DNA from: Leucobacter sp. wl10
GTDB lineage: Bacteria > Actinomycetota > Actinomycetes > Actinomycetales > Microbacteriaceae
Assembly (NCBI RefSeq): GCF_003569785.1
Contig: NZ_KZ983988.1
Coordinates: forward strand, 124,001-188,000
DNA: 64,000 nucleotides
Direction: 5' to 3'
Below the pieces are notes generated by a model that had not been told where the DNA came from, did not search any database, and worked only from the letters and a program-made list of their open reading frames with translations. Of the stretch, positions 25,322 through 35,336 are shown piece by piece (the first letter of the stretch is position 1; each line of letters opens with the position of its first letter). A program made the position numbers and the translations under genes.

Positions 25322-27877
25322 TCACGCTTCCGGATCGGCGGGCACCAGTCGCATCTCGCGGGCGCGCTCGACGGCCTCCGCACGGCCCACGACCTTGAGC
25401 TTGCGGTAGATCCGCCTGAGATGGAACTTGACGGTGTTCTCGGTGATGAAGAGCTGGTCGGCGATCCTCGGCAGCGTGAGCCCCGTCGCGAGGACCTCGA
25501 GGGTGCGGAGCTCGGCCCTGGTGAGCGGATCGAACGTCTCCGCGCGCATCGTCGCGGGAAGGCCCTCGACCTCCGCGACGAGGTCGGCCTCCCCGGCGTC
25601 GCGCGCGGCCCGGGCGATCGCGACGGCCGCCTTGTACGGCACCGCGCCGAGCAGCTGCCCGAGACCGAGTTCGCGCATGAGCCGCCCGGCCTCGGAGAAG
25701 CGCTCGACGGCGCGCTCGGCGTCGCCCCCGGCCCAGTGCGCGGCCGCCGCGACGAGCATCCCCTCGATGCGCTGCCGGTGCGAGAGCCGCAGGTCGGCGG
25801 TCTGCTCGGTGCGCCGCAGCGCGCCGTCGGCGTCGCCCCGGTAGAGCAGCAGCAGCGCGCCCGCCAGCACGACGTCGGGGTGCGGCTGCGGCAGCGCATC
25901 GAGCAGGCGCCCCGCCTCCGCGTAATTGCCGACGCGCACGTGCAGGCGCGCGGCGTGCGCGGAGAGCGCGCAGCGCAGGTAGAGCGTGGCCGGCAGACCG
26001 CCCTGCGCCTCGGCCCTGCGCCGCTCGAGCAGTTCGATCGCGGCGCACGGTCCGTCGCACAGCTCGCGCGCCCGCGCCTCCGCGATCACGAGCAGCGGCC
26101 ACTGCTCGATCCGGTGCAGCATGCCGTGCCCGGCCTCGAGCGCGGCCGAGGCGCGCTCCGCGTCGCCCCGCTCGATCGCGATCAGCGCCTCGGCGAGCAC
26201 CACGTTGAACCCGCTGAACTGCGGAGCCTCGATACCGGCCCGTTCGCTCAGCATCCGCCCCCGCCTCAGGTGCTCCTCGGCCGCCCGCAGGTCGCCGGCG
26301 GTCGCCGTGACCGCGGCGACGCCGTTCCAGCCGCGAAGCGCCTCGAAGTCGATCCCGTAGCGCTCGGCCATCTCGACGGCGCGCCGGTAGCCCCGCTCGC
26401 CGAGCTCCAGATCCCCCGCGACCAGGCCGGCGAGGCCGAGCGCGGCGAAGAGCAGCGGGAGGGTGAAGCGGTAGCTCGACAGGCGACCCTCCGGCACCTG
26501 CCCGATCCTCGTCTCGGCGTCGCGGCTGATGCGCAGCGCCTCCGCGCCGTCCCCGCGCATGCGCTCCGCGACGAGCAGCAGGCCGATCGCGGCGATGTTC
26601 TGCTCGTAGTTGCCCTCGCGGAGCTCGCTCCGGATGGAGGTCCGCAGCCACTGGTGGAGCTGCTCGGTGCGCTGATCCGGCGCCTCGTGCTCCGGCCCCA
26701 CCAAGTACAGCGCCGCGCCGATCAGCACCGGGTAGCCGCGGAGCGTCTGGTCCGGGATCCGCTGCAGGCGCTGGATCACGCCGCTGCCCGGGTGCAGGAT
26801 CTCCAGGAAGTAGCGGGCGAGCAGACGCGAGACGCCGTCGTACTCCTCGGCGTCGAGCAGCTGCATGGCGGCCGCGGGTGAGTCGTCGCGGCCGAGATCC
26901 GCCGCGTGACGCAGCCGGATCGCGCGCGCATCGTCGCCGAACTCCTGCAGCGCGAGCGGGCCGAGCGGGCCGGCGAGCCCATCATGGCACCGGTAGCGCG
27001 TCGTGTGCTCCCAGAAGCTCTCCTGCAGCAGCCCCCGCTCGCACAGCTCCCGCGCCGTGCGTTCGGCCCCCTCCGGCTCCTCGCCGATGAGCTCGGCGAG
27101 CAGCTCGACGCTGATCCCGGGGCAGAGCACCGCCCCGAGGAGCGCGCGCCTGGCCCCGGGCGCCGTCATCTCGTCGAGCAGCTGGCGGCCGAAGACGGCG
27201 AGGGTGCGCGCGCTGTCGCGCGGACCCGCGCCCTCGGAGAGCCGCTGCAGCATCGTCCGCATCATCACCGGCCAGCCGTGGGCCCTCCGGTGCAGCTGGG
27301 CGATGTACTCGAGATCGACGACCCCGTAGAGGGCCGCGAGCGCGACGCTCTCGTGCTCCGTCAGCGAGAGCTGCTCGCCGGAGAGCAGCGTCACGCCGAC
27401 GCGGCTGCTGACGAGAGGCCCGTCGAGCGCGGTGAACCGGCGGCCGAGCACTGCGAGGTAGAGCCGGTCGCTGCGCTCCAGGAGCCTCGCCAGCGAGAGG
27501 TCGAGCTCGCCGGAGGTGACGCGCTCGTAGTCGTCGATCACCAGTGCGATCGGGCGTCGGAGCCCGGTGAGGATCCGATCGACGTCGTCACGCACCTGCG
27601 ACAGCTCGCGCCGCCGATCGTCGCCGCCCAGCGACTCCCGGATCCGGTACCAGATGAGGCGGGGGTCGCTCCCGGGCTCGGCCGAGCGCACCCAGCGCAG
27701 ATCGATGTCCGCCGCCTCGCGGAGCTCCTCCGCCCAGTGCGCGGCGGCCGTGGTCTTGCCGAATCCGGCGGGCGCGCGCAGCAGTGTCAGGGGCGAGAGC
27801 TCGTCGGGCGACCCTCCGATGAGCTCGGTGATGCGCCCGCGGCGAAGCGCGGGAAAGCGCAGGGCTGGCGTGTCCAT
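25322..27877 (-). CDS. Large ATP-binding LuxR (MalT/LAL-type) transcriptional regulator
   Basis: The 851-residue protein has an N-terminal STAND-type NTPase with Walker A RAPAGFGKTTAA and a Walker B IALVIDDYER. A long helical TPR-like middle and a C-terminal LuxR HTH follow: LTRAELRTLEVLATGLTLPR and ITENTVKFHLRRIYRKLKV. MalT-type regulators bind a small ligand and ATP and then activate promoters as oligomers; the ligand and targets here are unknown. The ATG at 27877 has GAGGGAGGA upstream; a GTG at 27889 is an alternative. It is the downstream neighbour of phnE in the same direction, but a likely terminator separates them. Confidence 0.87.
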   Translation of the reverse strand: MDTPALRFPALRRGRITELIGGSPDELSPLTLLRAPAGFGKTTAAAHWAEELREAADIDLRWVRSAEPGSDPRLIWYRIRESLGGDDRRRELSQVRDDVDRILTGLRRPIALVIDDYERVTSGELDLSLARLLERSDRLYLAVLGRRFTALDGPLVSSRVGVTLLSGEQLSLTEHESVALAALYGVVDLEYIAQLHRRAHGWPVMMRTMLQRLSEGAGPRDSARTLAVFGRQLLDEMTAPGARRALLGAVLCPGISVELLAELIGEEPEGAERTARELCERGLLQESFWEHTTRYRCHDGLAGPLGPLALQEFGDDARAIRLRHAADLGRDDSPAAAMQLLDAEEYDGVSRLLARYFLEILHPGSGVIQRLQRIPDQTLRGYPVLIGAALYLVGPEHEAPDQRTEQLHQWLRTSIRSELREGNYEQNIAAIGLLLVAERMRGDGAEALRISRDAETRIGQVPEGRLSSYRFTLPLLFAALGLAGLVAGDLELGERGYRRAVEMAERYGIDFEALRGWNGVAAVTATAGDLRAAEEHLRRGRMLSERAGIEAPQFSGFNVVLAEALIAIERGDAERASAALEAGHGMLHRIEQWPLLVIAEARARELCDGPCAAIELLERRRAEAQGGLPATLYLRCALSAHAARLHVRVGNYAEAGRLLDALPQPHPDVVLAGALLLLYRGDADGALRRTEQTADLRLSHRQRIEGMLVAAAAHWAGGDAERAVERFSEAGRLMRELGLGQLLGAVPYKAAVAIARAARDAGEADLVAEVEGLPATMRAETFDPLTRAELRTLEVLATGLTLPRIADQLFITENTVKFHLRRIYRKLKVVGRAEAVERAREMRLVPADPEA

Positions 27878-27986
27878 GTCCTCCCTCACCCGAGCCCACG
27901 ACCGCCGGCGCCTCTACGCGCCATCGATCGAAACGTGTCACAGCAACGCTTCCCCCTGCGCTCCAGTGTACCCCTCTCGCCGAGGG

Positions 27987-28017
27987 CCGACGGCCGGCGG
28001 GCGCCCCGGCCGACCGG
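27987..28017 (-). terminator. Possible terminator after phnE
   Basis: GC-rich imperfect hairpin just after the phnE stop, with arms around CCGGCC (28006-28011) and GGCCGG (27992-27997). There is no T tract, which is common in high-GC actinobacteria. Support is only the position and the stem. Confidence 0.35.
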
Positions 28018-28024
28018 TGCGCCG

Positions 28025-28873
28025 CTACTGCAGTCGCTTGCGGATCCAGGCGGAGGCGAGGTCGACCGCGACGATCACGACGAGGATGATGATGAGGTAG
28101 GTGAGCATCTCGTCGAACTGGAAGGTCTTGATGGCCTTGTTGATGAGCAGACCGATACCGCCGGCGCCGACGAGGCCCAGCACGAGCGACGACCGCACGT
28201 TCACGTCGAACCGGTAGAGCAGCAGGCCGGTGAGCTGCGGGAGCACGGTCGGGATCGTGGCGTTCGCGACCACCTGCCAGCGGCTCGCCCCGGCGGTGCG
28301 CAGCGCCTGTTCGGGGCCCGGGTCGATGTCCTCCATCGCCTCCGACCAGAGCTTGCCCATCACCCCGGTGTTGTGGCAGATGAGCGCGAGCACGCCGGCG
28401 AAGGGCCCGAGGCCCACGGCGGTCACGAAGACGAGCGCGAACACGATGTCGGGCACGGCGCGGAGGAACGAGAGGATCCCGCGCGCGATCTGGTAGACGA
28501 AGCCGTTGGGCGAGGTGGTGCGCGCGCCGAGCACGGCGAGCAGCAGCGCGAACGGCACCGACATGGTCGTGCCGAGCAGGCCGATCCAGAGCGTGGTGAG
28601 CGCGCCCTCGACCCCCTGCCGCAGCACTTCGGAGCCGAAGTCGGGCGGAAACGCCTCGGATATGAAGTTGAACATGCCCCTGGCGCCGGTGACGAGCGCC
28701 TCGGGCTCGAAGTCGGTGGCCTGGAAGGCCAGCACGTGCAGCACGAGCAGCACCGCGATGATCGCGGTCCAGGATCCGGCGCGATAGGGCGTGCGCGGAT
28801 CCCGGGGCACGGCGGGCGGATGCTGAGCGCGCTTCGAGTGCTCGGGGCGCTCGCGGGTGAGTGCGTCGGTCAC
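28025..28873 (-). CDS. phnE: Phosphonate ABC transporter, permease
   Basis: The 282-residue inner-membrane permease has five or six membrane segments. Its cytoplasmic EAA-type loop is EDIDPGPEQALRTAGASRWQVV, followed by LPQLTGLLLYRFDVNVRSS, the PhnE family pattern. It forms the channel for phosphonate uptake with PhnC and PhnD. The GTG at 28873 has GAGGA eight bases upstream and begins 10 bases after the phnC stop. The longer ORF reading would overlap phnC strongly. Confidence 0.92.
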   Translation of the reverse strand: MTDALTRERPEHSKRAQHPPAVPRDPRTPYRAGSWTAIIAVLLVLHVLAFQATDFEPEALVTGARGMFNFISEAFPPDFGSEVLRQGVEGALTTLWIGLLGTTMSVPFALLLAVLGARTTSPNGFVYQIARGILSFLRAVPDIVFALVFVTAVGLGPFAGVLALICHNTGVMGKLWSEAMEDIDPGPEQALRTAGASRWQVVANATIPTVLPQLTGLLLYRFDVNVRSSLVLGLVGAGGIGLLINKAIKTFQFDEMLTYLIIILVVIVAVDLASAWIRKRLQ

Positions 28874-28883
28874 GGGCGGATCC

Positions 28884-29665
<782 letters not shown>

Positions 29666-29666
<1 letters not shown>

Positions 29667-30580
29667 CAGACGTCCTTCTCCGTGAGGCCCATGAGCTCGG
29701 CGAGGTCGAAGAGCGGCTGATAGGTGCTGTCGTCGACCGCGATGAGCGGACCGGCGGGATCGACGCCCAGGAAGGCGCCGACCTGCTCGACGTCCTCGGC
29801 CGAGAGGCTCAGCAGCGCGCTCTCCACGGCGTCCTGGAACTCCTGCGGCAGGTTGCCGCGCACCGTGATCGGGTCGTTCGGGATCGGCTCCGACTTCCAG
29901 ATCTGGCGGAACCTGGACTCGTCGAAGGTGCCCTCCGCCTTCGCGGTCGCGAGGGTCTGCGAGTTGATCTGGGCCGCGTCGACCGTGCCGTTGACGAGCG
30001 AGAGCAGCGCCTCCGGGTGCCCGCCGGCGTAGTCCCACTGCACCTCGTCCTCGATGCCGGCCTCGACCAGCCCCGACATCGGCAGGGCGTCGCCCGAGGT
30101 CGACCCCGGGCTCCCCAGCGCCAGCGTGCGGCCCTTGAGGTCCTCGATGGTCTGGATGTCGGAGTCTTTCGGCACCCAGATGCCCCCGGTGTAGGTGGTG
30201 GGGTTGCCGTCGGCGTCGCCGAAGGAGACCATGGCCTTGGCGTCGGCGCGCTGGCTGGCGAAGACGAAGCCGAGCGGGCCGAACTGGGCGATCTCGAGCT
30301 GATCGTTCTCCATCGCGAGCACCTCGGCCGCGTAGTCCTCGGTGATGCTGACCTCGACGGGGCAGTTGAGCTTCTCGGAGAGGGCTCCGGCGAGCACCTG
30401 GTAGGCGGGCTCGAGGCGTTCGGGGTCCTCGTAGGGCAGGATGCCGAAGCGGATCCTGCCGCCGGGGCAGGTGGGGGAGGCCTCCGCCGACGCGGTGGTG
30501 TCCGCGGAGGTCGAGCAGCCGGCCAGGCCGAAGCCCAGCAGGGCGACCGCCGAGGCGGCGATGATGGTGGTCTTCTTCAC
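29666..30580 (-). CDS. phnD: Phosphonate ABC transporter, substrate-binding lipoprotein
   Basis: The 304-residue precursor has a lipoprotein signal with lipobox LAGC (Cys at about residue 22). A periplasmic-binding fold follows: RIRFGILPYEDPERLEPAYQ, EIAQFGPLGFVFAS, GSPGSTSGDALPMSGL and QINSQTLATAKA. These match PhnD proteins that bind 2-aminoethylphosphonate or related compounds. The GTG at 30580 has AAGGAGAA just upstream. It is the first gene of the phnDCE transport unit and follows the HpnW-type oxidase gene. Confidence 0.93.
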
Positions 30581-30613
30581 GGTTCTCCTTGGATGTGTGC
30601 GATGAGAGGAGGT

Positions 30614-31750
30614 TCAGAGGCCGGCGATGGTGCGGGCCCCGACTGCGAGGCCCACGGTCATGCCGGTGCCGGTGGTCACCGAGACCGCGGTGACTCCGGG
30701 GATCGGGTTGACCCGCAGGATGTCCTGCCTGCGGCTCGTGGCGTACACACCCTGCCAGCGCTCGAGCACCTCGAGCCTCGGGGCGCCGAGCACGGCGGCG
30801 ACCTCGTCGAGCAGGATCTGCGACCAGCGCTCGTCGAGGAACGGCGGCGCCGTATCGTGACCGGCGTGGGAGTCGCCCACGATGAGGGTGCCGTCGACCT
30901 GCTGAGTGAACATCACGTTGGCGTCGATCTGCAGCAGCTCGGGGCGCTCGGCCGCGATCTCGGCGCGCAGCGCCTCGAGGGCGGGCCCGGCGAAGGCGCC
31001 GTATCGCAGCATCGAGGTGCCCGTGAGCACGGCCGGGCCGATCCCCATCGCGTGCGGGGCCCGCACCCGCGCCATCTGCAGCGCGCACTCGCGCACCCCG
31101 CCCCGGTCGGCGAGTTCGGGGAAGAGCCGCCCGACGAGGTGCCCGGCGGCGACGATCACGTGATCCGCCTCGACGAGACCCCGGCTCGTCTCGACGGCGC
31201 CGACGCCGACGCCGCGCGCGGTCGTCGCGAAGCGCACCTCCCCTCGCTCGTGGGCGTGCACCCACGCCGCGATGCGCGCCACCGCGGTACGCGGGTCGGC
31301 GGTGAGATCCCGGGGCAGGAGGAGACCCGCGAGCGGCCGGGCCGCCCCAGTCGCGGCGACGCGGTCGAGATGCAGCGCCCGGGCGGCCTCGGCGCCGGTC
31401 AGCAGGCGCGCGTCCTCCGGAGCGCGCTCCGCCGCGAACTCCTGCAGCACGGCCTCCTCGGCCGCGCTGCGCGCGACCACGAGCGTGCCGGATCGCCGCG
31501 CCTCCACGCCCGCCCGCTCCGCGAGCGACCACCAGAGGGGCAGCGCCTCCCGCGCCAGCTCGCCCAGCTCACCGGCCTGCACGGAGACGCCGACGTGGCC
31601 GAAGTTGCGCAGGCTCGCGAGCACGGCGACGGCGTCCTGCTCGATCACCGTGACGCGGTATCCCGCGTCGAGCGCCGCCACGGCGTGCGCCAGTCCGACG
31701 ATGCCGGCGCCGACGATCGCGAGGCGCGGAGCGAGGTTCGCTGAGGTCAT
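30614..31750 (-). CDS. HpnW-type FAD-dependent oxidoreductase of phosphonate catabolism
   Basis: The 378-residue DAO-family flavoprotein begins APRLAIVGAGIVGLAHAVAA (dinucleotide-binding GxGxxG) and has LEADHVIVAAGHLVGRLFP-like middle segments. Its C-terminal part contains TQQVDGTLIVGDSHAG and VTAVSVTTGTGMTVG. It resembles the TIGR03364/HpnW family, which is consistently found in phosphonate operons and oxidises aminophosphonates, probably generating phosphonoacetaldehyde for the hydrolase at 32795. The exact substrate is not given by sequence. The start is placed at the ATG at 31750, where the FAD motif begins; upstream sequence is the divergent regulator region. Confidence 0.8.
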   Translation of the reverse strand: MTSANLAPRLAIVGAGIVGLAHAVAALDAGYRVTVIEQDAVAVLASLRNFGHVGVSVQAGELGELAREALPLWWSLAERAGVEARRSGTLVVARSAAEEAVLQEFAAERAPEDARLLTGAEAARALHLDRVAATGAARPLAGLLLPRDLTADPRTAVARIAAWVHAHERGEVRFATTARGVGVGAVETSRGLVEADHVIVAAGHLVGRLFPELADRGGVRECALQMARVRAPHAMGIGPAVLTGTSMLRYGAFAGPALEALRAEIAAERPELLQIDANVMFTQQVDGTLIVGDSHAGHDTAPPFLDERWSQILLDEVAAVLGAPRLEVLERWQGVYATSRRQDILRVNPIPGVTAVSVTTGTGMTVGLAVGARTIAGL

Positions 31751-31773
31751 GCATCGATCGTGCGGCCGAAAAG

Positions 31774-31905
31774 TAGTCATAACAACTTTTATGAGCGCTG
31801 TTCTTCGAGCGTTCACCGAGACGCCGATCCCGACCCCGGACGGCCATCGAGCATTCACCCTCCCTTCACCCGGGAGTCCTCCTGACTAGTCAAGACAACT
31901 TATAG
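31774..31905. promoter_or_regulatory. Divergent control region with two direct-repeat operator candidates
   Basis: Two near-identical 19-base direct repeats occur: TAGTCATAACAACTTTTAT at 31774-31792, close to the oxidase gene start, and TAGTCAAGACAACTTATAG at 31887-31905, overlapping the -10 (TAGGCT, 31903-31908) of the GntR gene. Their position suggests binding by the GntR regulator for both genes, including autoregulation. Confidence 0.55.
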
Positions 31906-31914
31906 GCTTGCCGC

Positions 31915-32694
31915 ATGACCGAGAACTCGCCCCTCCACGCCCAGCTGTACGCGGAGATGGTGCAGCGCATTCGCACCGGAGTCTGGCAGCCCGGCGACCG
32001 CGTGCCCAGCGAGAAGTCGCTCATCGCCGAGTTCGGCACCTCGCGCGGTCCCGTGCGCCAGGCCCTGGCCGCACTGCGGTCAGAGGGCATGATCGTCGGC
32101 GGCCGCGGAGCCCCGCCCCGAGTGCAGCGCACGGCGCCCGCCCAGTCGTTCGACACCTTCATGTCGTTCACCGAGTGGGCCCGCGACCTCGGCATGGCGC
32201 CGGGCCAGCGGGTGATCGAGGCGAGCCGACGCCCCGCCACCGAGGAGATCGCCCAGGAGCTGCAGCTCCCGCCCGACGCCACGGTGGTCGAGATCATCAG
32301 GCTGCGCCTGCTCGACGACAAGCCCGCGATGCTCGAGCGATCCCTCTTCCCCCACGAGATCGGCAAGCAGCTGCTCCCCGCCGATCTCGACAACGGCAGC
32401 ATCTACCAGACGCTGCGTCGGGTGGGCGTGGTGCCGGTGCGCGCCCGCCACGTGATCGATGCGATCGCGGCGCACCCGCTCGAGGTGGAGCAGTTGCACG
32501 TCGCCCCGGGGGCTCCGCTCCTGCGCGTGCGGCGCCTCGCCTACGACGAATCGGGCACCGTCGTCGAGACCGCGGACGACCGCTACCTGCCCTCGATGGC
32601 CGCATTCATCGTCGAGAACACCGTCGAGCGCCGCGCACCGCTGAGCCGGCAGGCGGCGAACACCACCGCCGATCTGTTCGAGCACGACGACTGA
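31915..32694 (+). CDS. GntR family (HutC/UTRA subfamily) transcriptional regulator
   Basis: The 259-residue protein has an N-terminal winged helix: LYAEMVQRIRTGVWQPGDRV, PSEKSLIAEFGTSRGPVRQA and LAALRSEGMIVGGRGAPPRV. A C-terminal UTRA ligand-binding domain follows, with VIDAIAAHPLEVEQLHVAPG and LLRVRRLAYDESGTVVE. Given its place between oxidase, transporter and hydrolase genes, it probably senses a phosphonate or its breakdown product. The ATG at 31915 is 6 bases after TAGGCT, so the message is likely leaderless. Candidate operators are the direct repeats upstream. Confidence 0.88.
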   Translation: MTENSPLHAQLYAEMVQRIRTGVWQPGDRVPSEKSLIAEFGTSRGPVRQALAALRSEGMIVGGRGAPPRVQRTAPAQSFDTFMSFTEWARDLGMAPGQRVIEASRRPATEEIAQELQLPPDATVVEIIRLRLLDDKPAMLERSLFPHEIGKQLLPADLDNGSIYQTLRRVGVVPVRARHVIDAIAAHPLEVEQLHVAPGAPLLRVRRLAYDESGTVVETADDRYLPSMAAFIVENTVERRAPLSRQAANTTADLFEHDD

Positions 32695-32794
32695 CCCCCT
32701 CCCCGCCGCATCGGCCCTCCCGCGCTCCCCTCTGACTCCAGGTGCGGAGTGCGGCGGCCGCATCCCGACACCCATAGCGCCTAAGGAGAATCGC

Positions 32795-33493
32795 ATGATC
32801 ACCCTCGCCGTCTTCGACATGGCGGGCACCACCATCGACGACGGGGGCGCCGTCTACGAGGCGCTGCGGCGCGCGGTCGAGGAGACGGGCGTCAACGTCA
32901 CCCCAGCCGACCTGCAGGCCTGGATGGGCACCGAGAAGCGCGCCGCCATCGCCGCGCTCATCGAGCTCGGCGGCGGAGACCCCGCGCTCCCCGGCAGGGT
33001 GGACACGGCGTTCGACCGCTTCCGATCGATCCTCGACGGGCTCTACGCCGGCGCTCCCCCCGCACCCATCGACGGCGTACCCGAGACCATCGCCGCCCTG
33101 CGCGCCTCGGGCGTCAAGGTGGCGCTCACCACGGGCTTCTCCGTGGACGTGGCCGGAAGGATCCTCGAGCAGCTGGGCTGGGTCGTGGGCTCGGACGAGG
33201 GACCGCTGCAGCTCGACGCCCTCGTGTGCGGCGACGAGGTCGCCGCGGGCCGCCCCGCGCCGTACATGATCCACCGAGCCATGGAGCGCACCGGCACCCT
33301 CGACGTCGCCGAGGTGCTCGTCGCCGGCGACACGGCCGTCGACGTGCAGGCGGGCGCCCGCTCGGGCGCCGCGATCACCGTCGGCGTGCTCTCGGGCAAG
33401 CTCGACCGCGACGCGTTCGAGGGGCAACCGTACACGACGCTGCTCGGATCCGTCGCCGAGATCCCGGCCTACCTCGCGACCGGCGGCGCGTAG
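32795..33493 (+). CDS. Phosphonatase-like HAD hydrolase
   Basis: The 232-residue HAD enzyme has the phosphonatase-type motif I FDMAGTT (nucleophile D8; Ala in place of the second Asp as in PhnX), and MGTEKRAAI, where K48 aligns with the Schiff-base lysine of phosphonoacetaldehyde hydrolase. Motif II is VALTTGFS and motif III/IV VLVAGDTAVDVQAG. It matches the PhnX-like TIGR03351 group, so C-P bond cleavage of phosphonoacetaldehyde is likely. AAGGAG upstream of the ATG at 32795 supports the start. It is the last gene of the phosphonate cluster in the plus direction, 100 bases after the regulator. Confidence 0.83.
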   Translation: MITLAVFDMAGTTIDDGGAVYEALRRAVEETGVNVTPADLQAWMGTEKRAAIAALIELGGGDPALPGRVDTAFDRFRSILDGLYAGAPPAPIDGVPETIAALRASGVKVALTTGFSVDVAGRILEQLGWVVGSDEGPLQLDALVCGDEVAAGRPAPYMIHRAMERTGTLDVAEVLVAGDTAVDVQAGARSGAAITVGVLSGKLDRDAFEGQPYTTLLGSVAEIPAYLATGGA

Positions 33494-33517
33494 CGCGAGC
33501 GGCCCGACGGTCCGGGG

Positions 33518-34213
33518 CTAGGCGGGGACCGGAACGAGCGTGTCCTCGCGCAGCGCGGCCGACACGAGGATCGGCAGGTGGTCGGAGAGGCCGCGGCCGA
33601 GCGTCTGCACGCTCTTGATGTCGAGCCCCGAGGAGGTCGCGAAGTCGAAGTGCCCGCGGAACATCTTGTAGCGGGTGTAGGTGCGCTTGTCGCTCAGGCT
33701 GAGCTCGTAGCCGTGGTTGCGCATCTCGGTGTCGAGGCGCCCCTTGAACACCGGGTAGTTGTAATCGCCCACCATGAGGGCGGGCAGCCCGGGGCCCAGC
33801 TGCCGCAGCTCGCCGAGCGCGGCGTGGATCTGGTGCCGGCGCAGCGAGTTGAGCGCTGTGAGCGGGGCCGCGTGGAAGGAGGCGACCACGAGGTCGCGCT
33901 CGGTCTCGAGGTCGTGCAGCCGCGCACCGAGCAACCGTTCATGGGCCGGAGCGAGCATGCGGTCGTGCAGTGACTTCTTCAGCTGGAACGCGTGCGCCGA
34001 ACGTGTGCGGAATCGCTCCTCGCGCACGTACATCGCGAGCCCGAGCCGGTTGCGCTCCGTGGCGTGCACGAGGTGCATGTGCCCGAGACGAGCGGGCAGC
34101 GCCACCGACTCGGCCTCCTGCAGGCACAGCACGTCGGCCTCGTGCTCGTCGGCCAGGGCGCCGATCTCGGCCAGGGCTCGATTCTTGCGCAGGTTGTAGC
34201 TGATGATCTTCAT
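33518..34213 (-). CDS. Endonuclease/exonuclease/phosphatase (EEP) family protein
   Basis: The 231-residue protein has the EEP fold signatures: ISYNLRKN at the start, CLQEAES (catalytic Glu), VVASFHAAPLTA, VGDYNYP (Asp/Asn pair) and the C-terminal LSDHLPI (Asp-His). Such metal-dependent phosphodiesterases act on nucleic acids or phospholipids; without a signal peptide this one is presumably cytoplasmic. The start at 34213 has AAAGGG eight bases upstream and matches where the fold begins. It is convergent with the HAD hydrolase gene. Confidence 0.85.
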   Translation of the reverse strand: MKIISYNLRKNRALAEIGALADEHEADVLCLQEAESVALPARLGHMHLVHATERNRLGLAMYVREERFRTRSAHAFQLKKSLHDRMLAPAHERLLGARLHDLETERDLVVASFHAAPLTALNSLRRHQIHAALGELRQLGPGLPALMVGDYNYPVFKGRLDTEMRNHGYELSLSDKRTYTRYKMFRGHFDFATSSGLDIKSVQTLGRGLSDHLPILVSAALREDTLVPVPA

Positions 34214-34385
34214 GCCGCGCCCTTTCTCGGGTCTCGCTACTCCGACCTTCACCACCATACGCCCGAGAAGCTGAATGTCGGGCGAAGTACGGCTTGGAGC
34301 CACGTAATCCTGGGAGCCGCGACATTCGGATACGGATCTGGCCGGGCTTCTGATATAGAATAAGGACCGCAGAAAACCACTGAGG

Positions 34386-35336
34386 CTATCCGGGTTTGCG
34401 CGCCCGGTTCACGCTCCTGATGATGAGCAGCGAGCCGAGCATCGACACGCTCGCGATCAGGAAGAGGATCACGCCGACGACATCCACCTGCGTGGGCAAC
34501 TGGCGTCTGAGCAAGCCGAAGAGCCAAGTTGGGAACATTGGGGTGTTGCCCGCAGTGAAGTTAGTGAGCACGAAATCGTCGAGCGATAGTGCGAAGACGA
34601 GCAGTGAGCCCGACAGGACGGACGGCCAGACGAGTGGGAACGTGACCGTGCGGAACACTGTCGCGGAGGATGCGCCGAGATCGGCAGCAGCCTCTTCGAA
34701 CCGGCTGTCGAGCTCAACGAACCTCGTGCGGGTCGTGACGATGACGTATCCGATACCGAAGGTGATGTGGGCGATCATCACCGAGGAGATCCCGAGCGGG
34801 TACAGCAGCCCCTCCGGCAGGATCGAGGCGAACGGTTCAAGCGCCGCAGAGGACACGAACAGGCTCAGCAGGCCCGCGCCGAGGATGATCTCGGGGGTGG
34901 CCAGCGGGATGAACGTGAACATACTCCAGAACTGCTTCGCGGGAAAACCCTTTCGAGTCAGCACGAACGACGCGATCGTGCCGAGCACGGCTGTCGCCGC
35001 CGCCGCGCACAGAGCGACGAGCACGCTGTTGCTCAGCGCTTCGAAGAGCTGCGGCACCCCAAAAGGGTCTAGCCACCCGTGTAGCGAGAACTCGTTCAGC
35101 CGGTAGTTGAAGCGGCCAGGCGCCCGGTTGAACGAGTAGACGATCATGACGAGCAGCGGAATGCTGACCAAGAAGGCCGTGATCCAGATGAACACGCGCA
35201 TGCCCATCCCCGACGAGAACCTCGGTCTCTTCGCATAACTCTTCTGGGGATCTTTCAGGTCGCGCGGAATCACATCGAGCGCTCTCGTGTCGAGCGAGCT
35301 ACGATCGGAGCGCTGCGATCCGGATTCAACCGACAT
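34386..35336 (-). CDS. Polyamine-type ABC transporter permease (PotC-like)
   Basis: The 316-residue permease has six membrane segments and the EAA loop EEAAADLGASSATVFRTVTF, the pattern of PotC/PotI permeases. The N-terminal 45 residues are hydrophilic. It pairs with the PotB-like permease, whose 3' end it overlaps by 11 bases. The operon probably imports spermidine/putrescine or another small cation or amino acid; the substrate is inferred only from subunit family. Confidence 0.88.
   Translation of the reverse strand: MSVESGSQRSDRSSLDTRALDVIPRDLKDPQKSYAKRPRFSSGMGMRVFIWITAFLVSIPLLVMIVYSFNRAPGRFNYRLNEFSLHGWLDPFGVPQLFEALSNSVLVALCAAAATAVLGTIASFVLTRKGFPAKQFWSMFTFIPLATPEIILGAGLLSLFVSSAALEPFASILPEGLLYPLGISSVMIAHITFGIGYVIVTTRTRFVELDSRFEEAAADLGASSATVFRTVTFPLVWPSVLSGSLLVFALSLDDFVLTNFTAGNTPMFPTWLFGLLRRQLPTQVDVVGVILFLIASVSMLGSLLIIRSVNRARKPG

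Noticed and set aside
34270-34330. Inverted repeat GAATGTCG/CGACATTC after the PotC-like gene as a terminator
   Set aside because: The arms are only 8 bases and about 40 bases apart, too weak to call.
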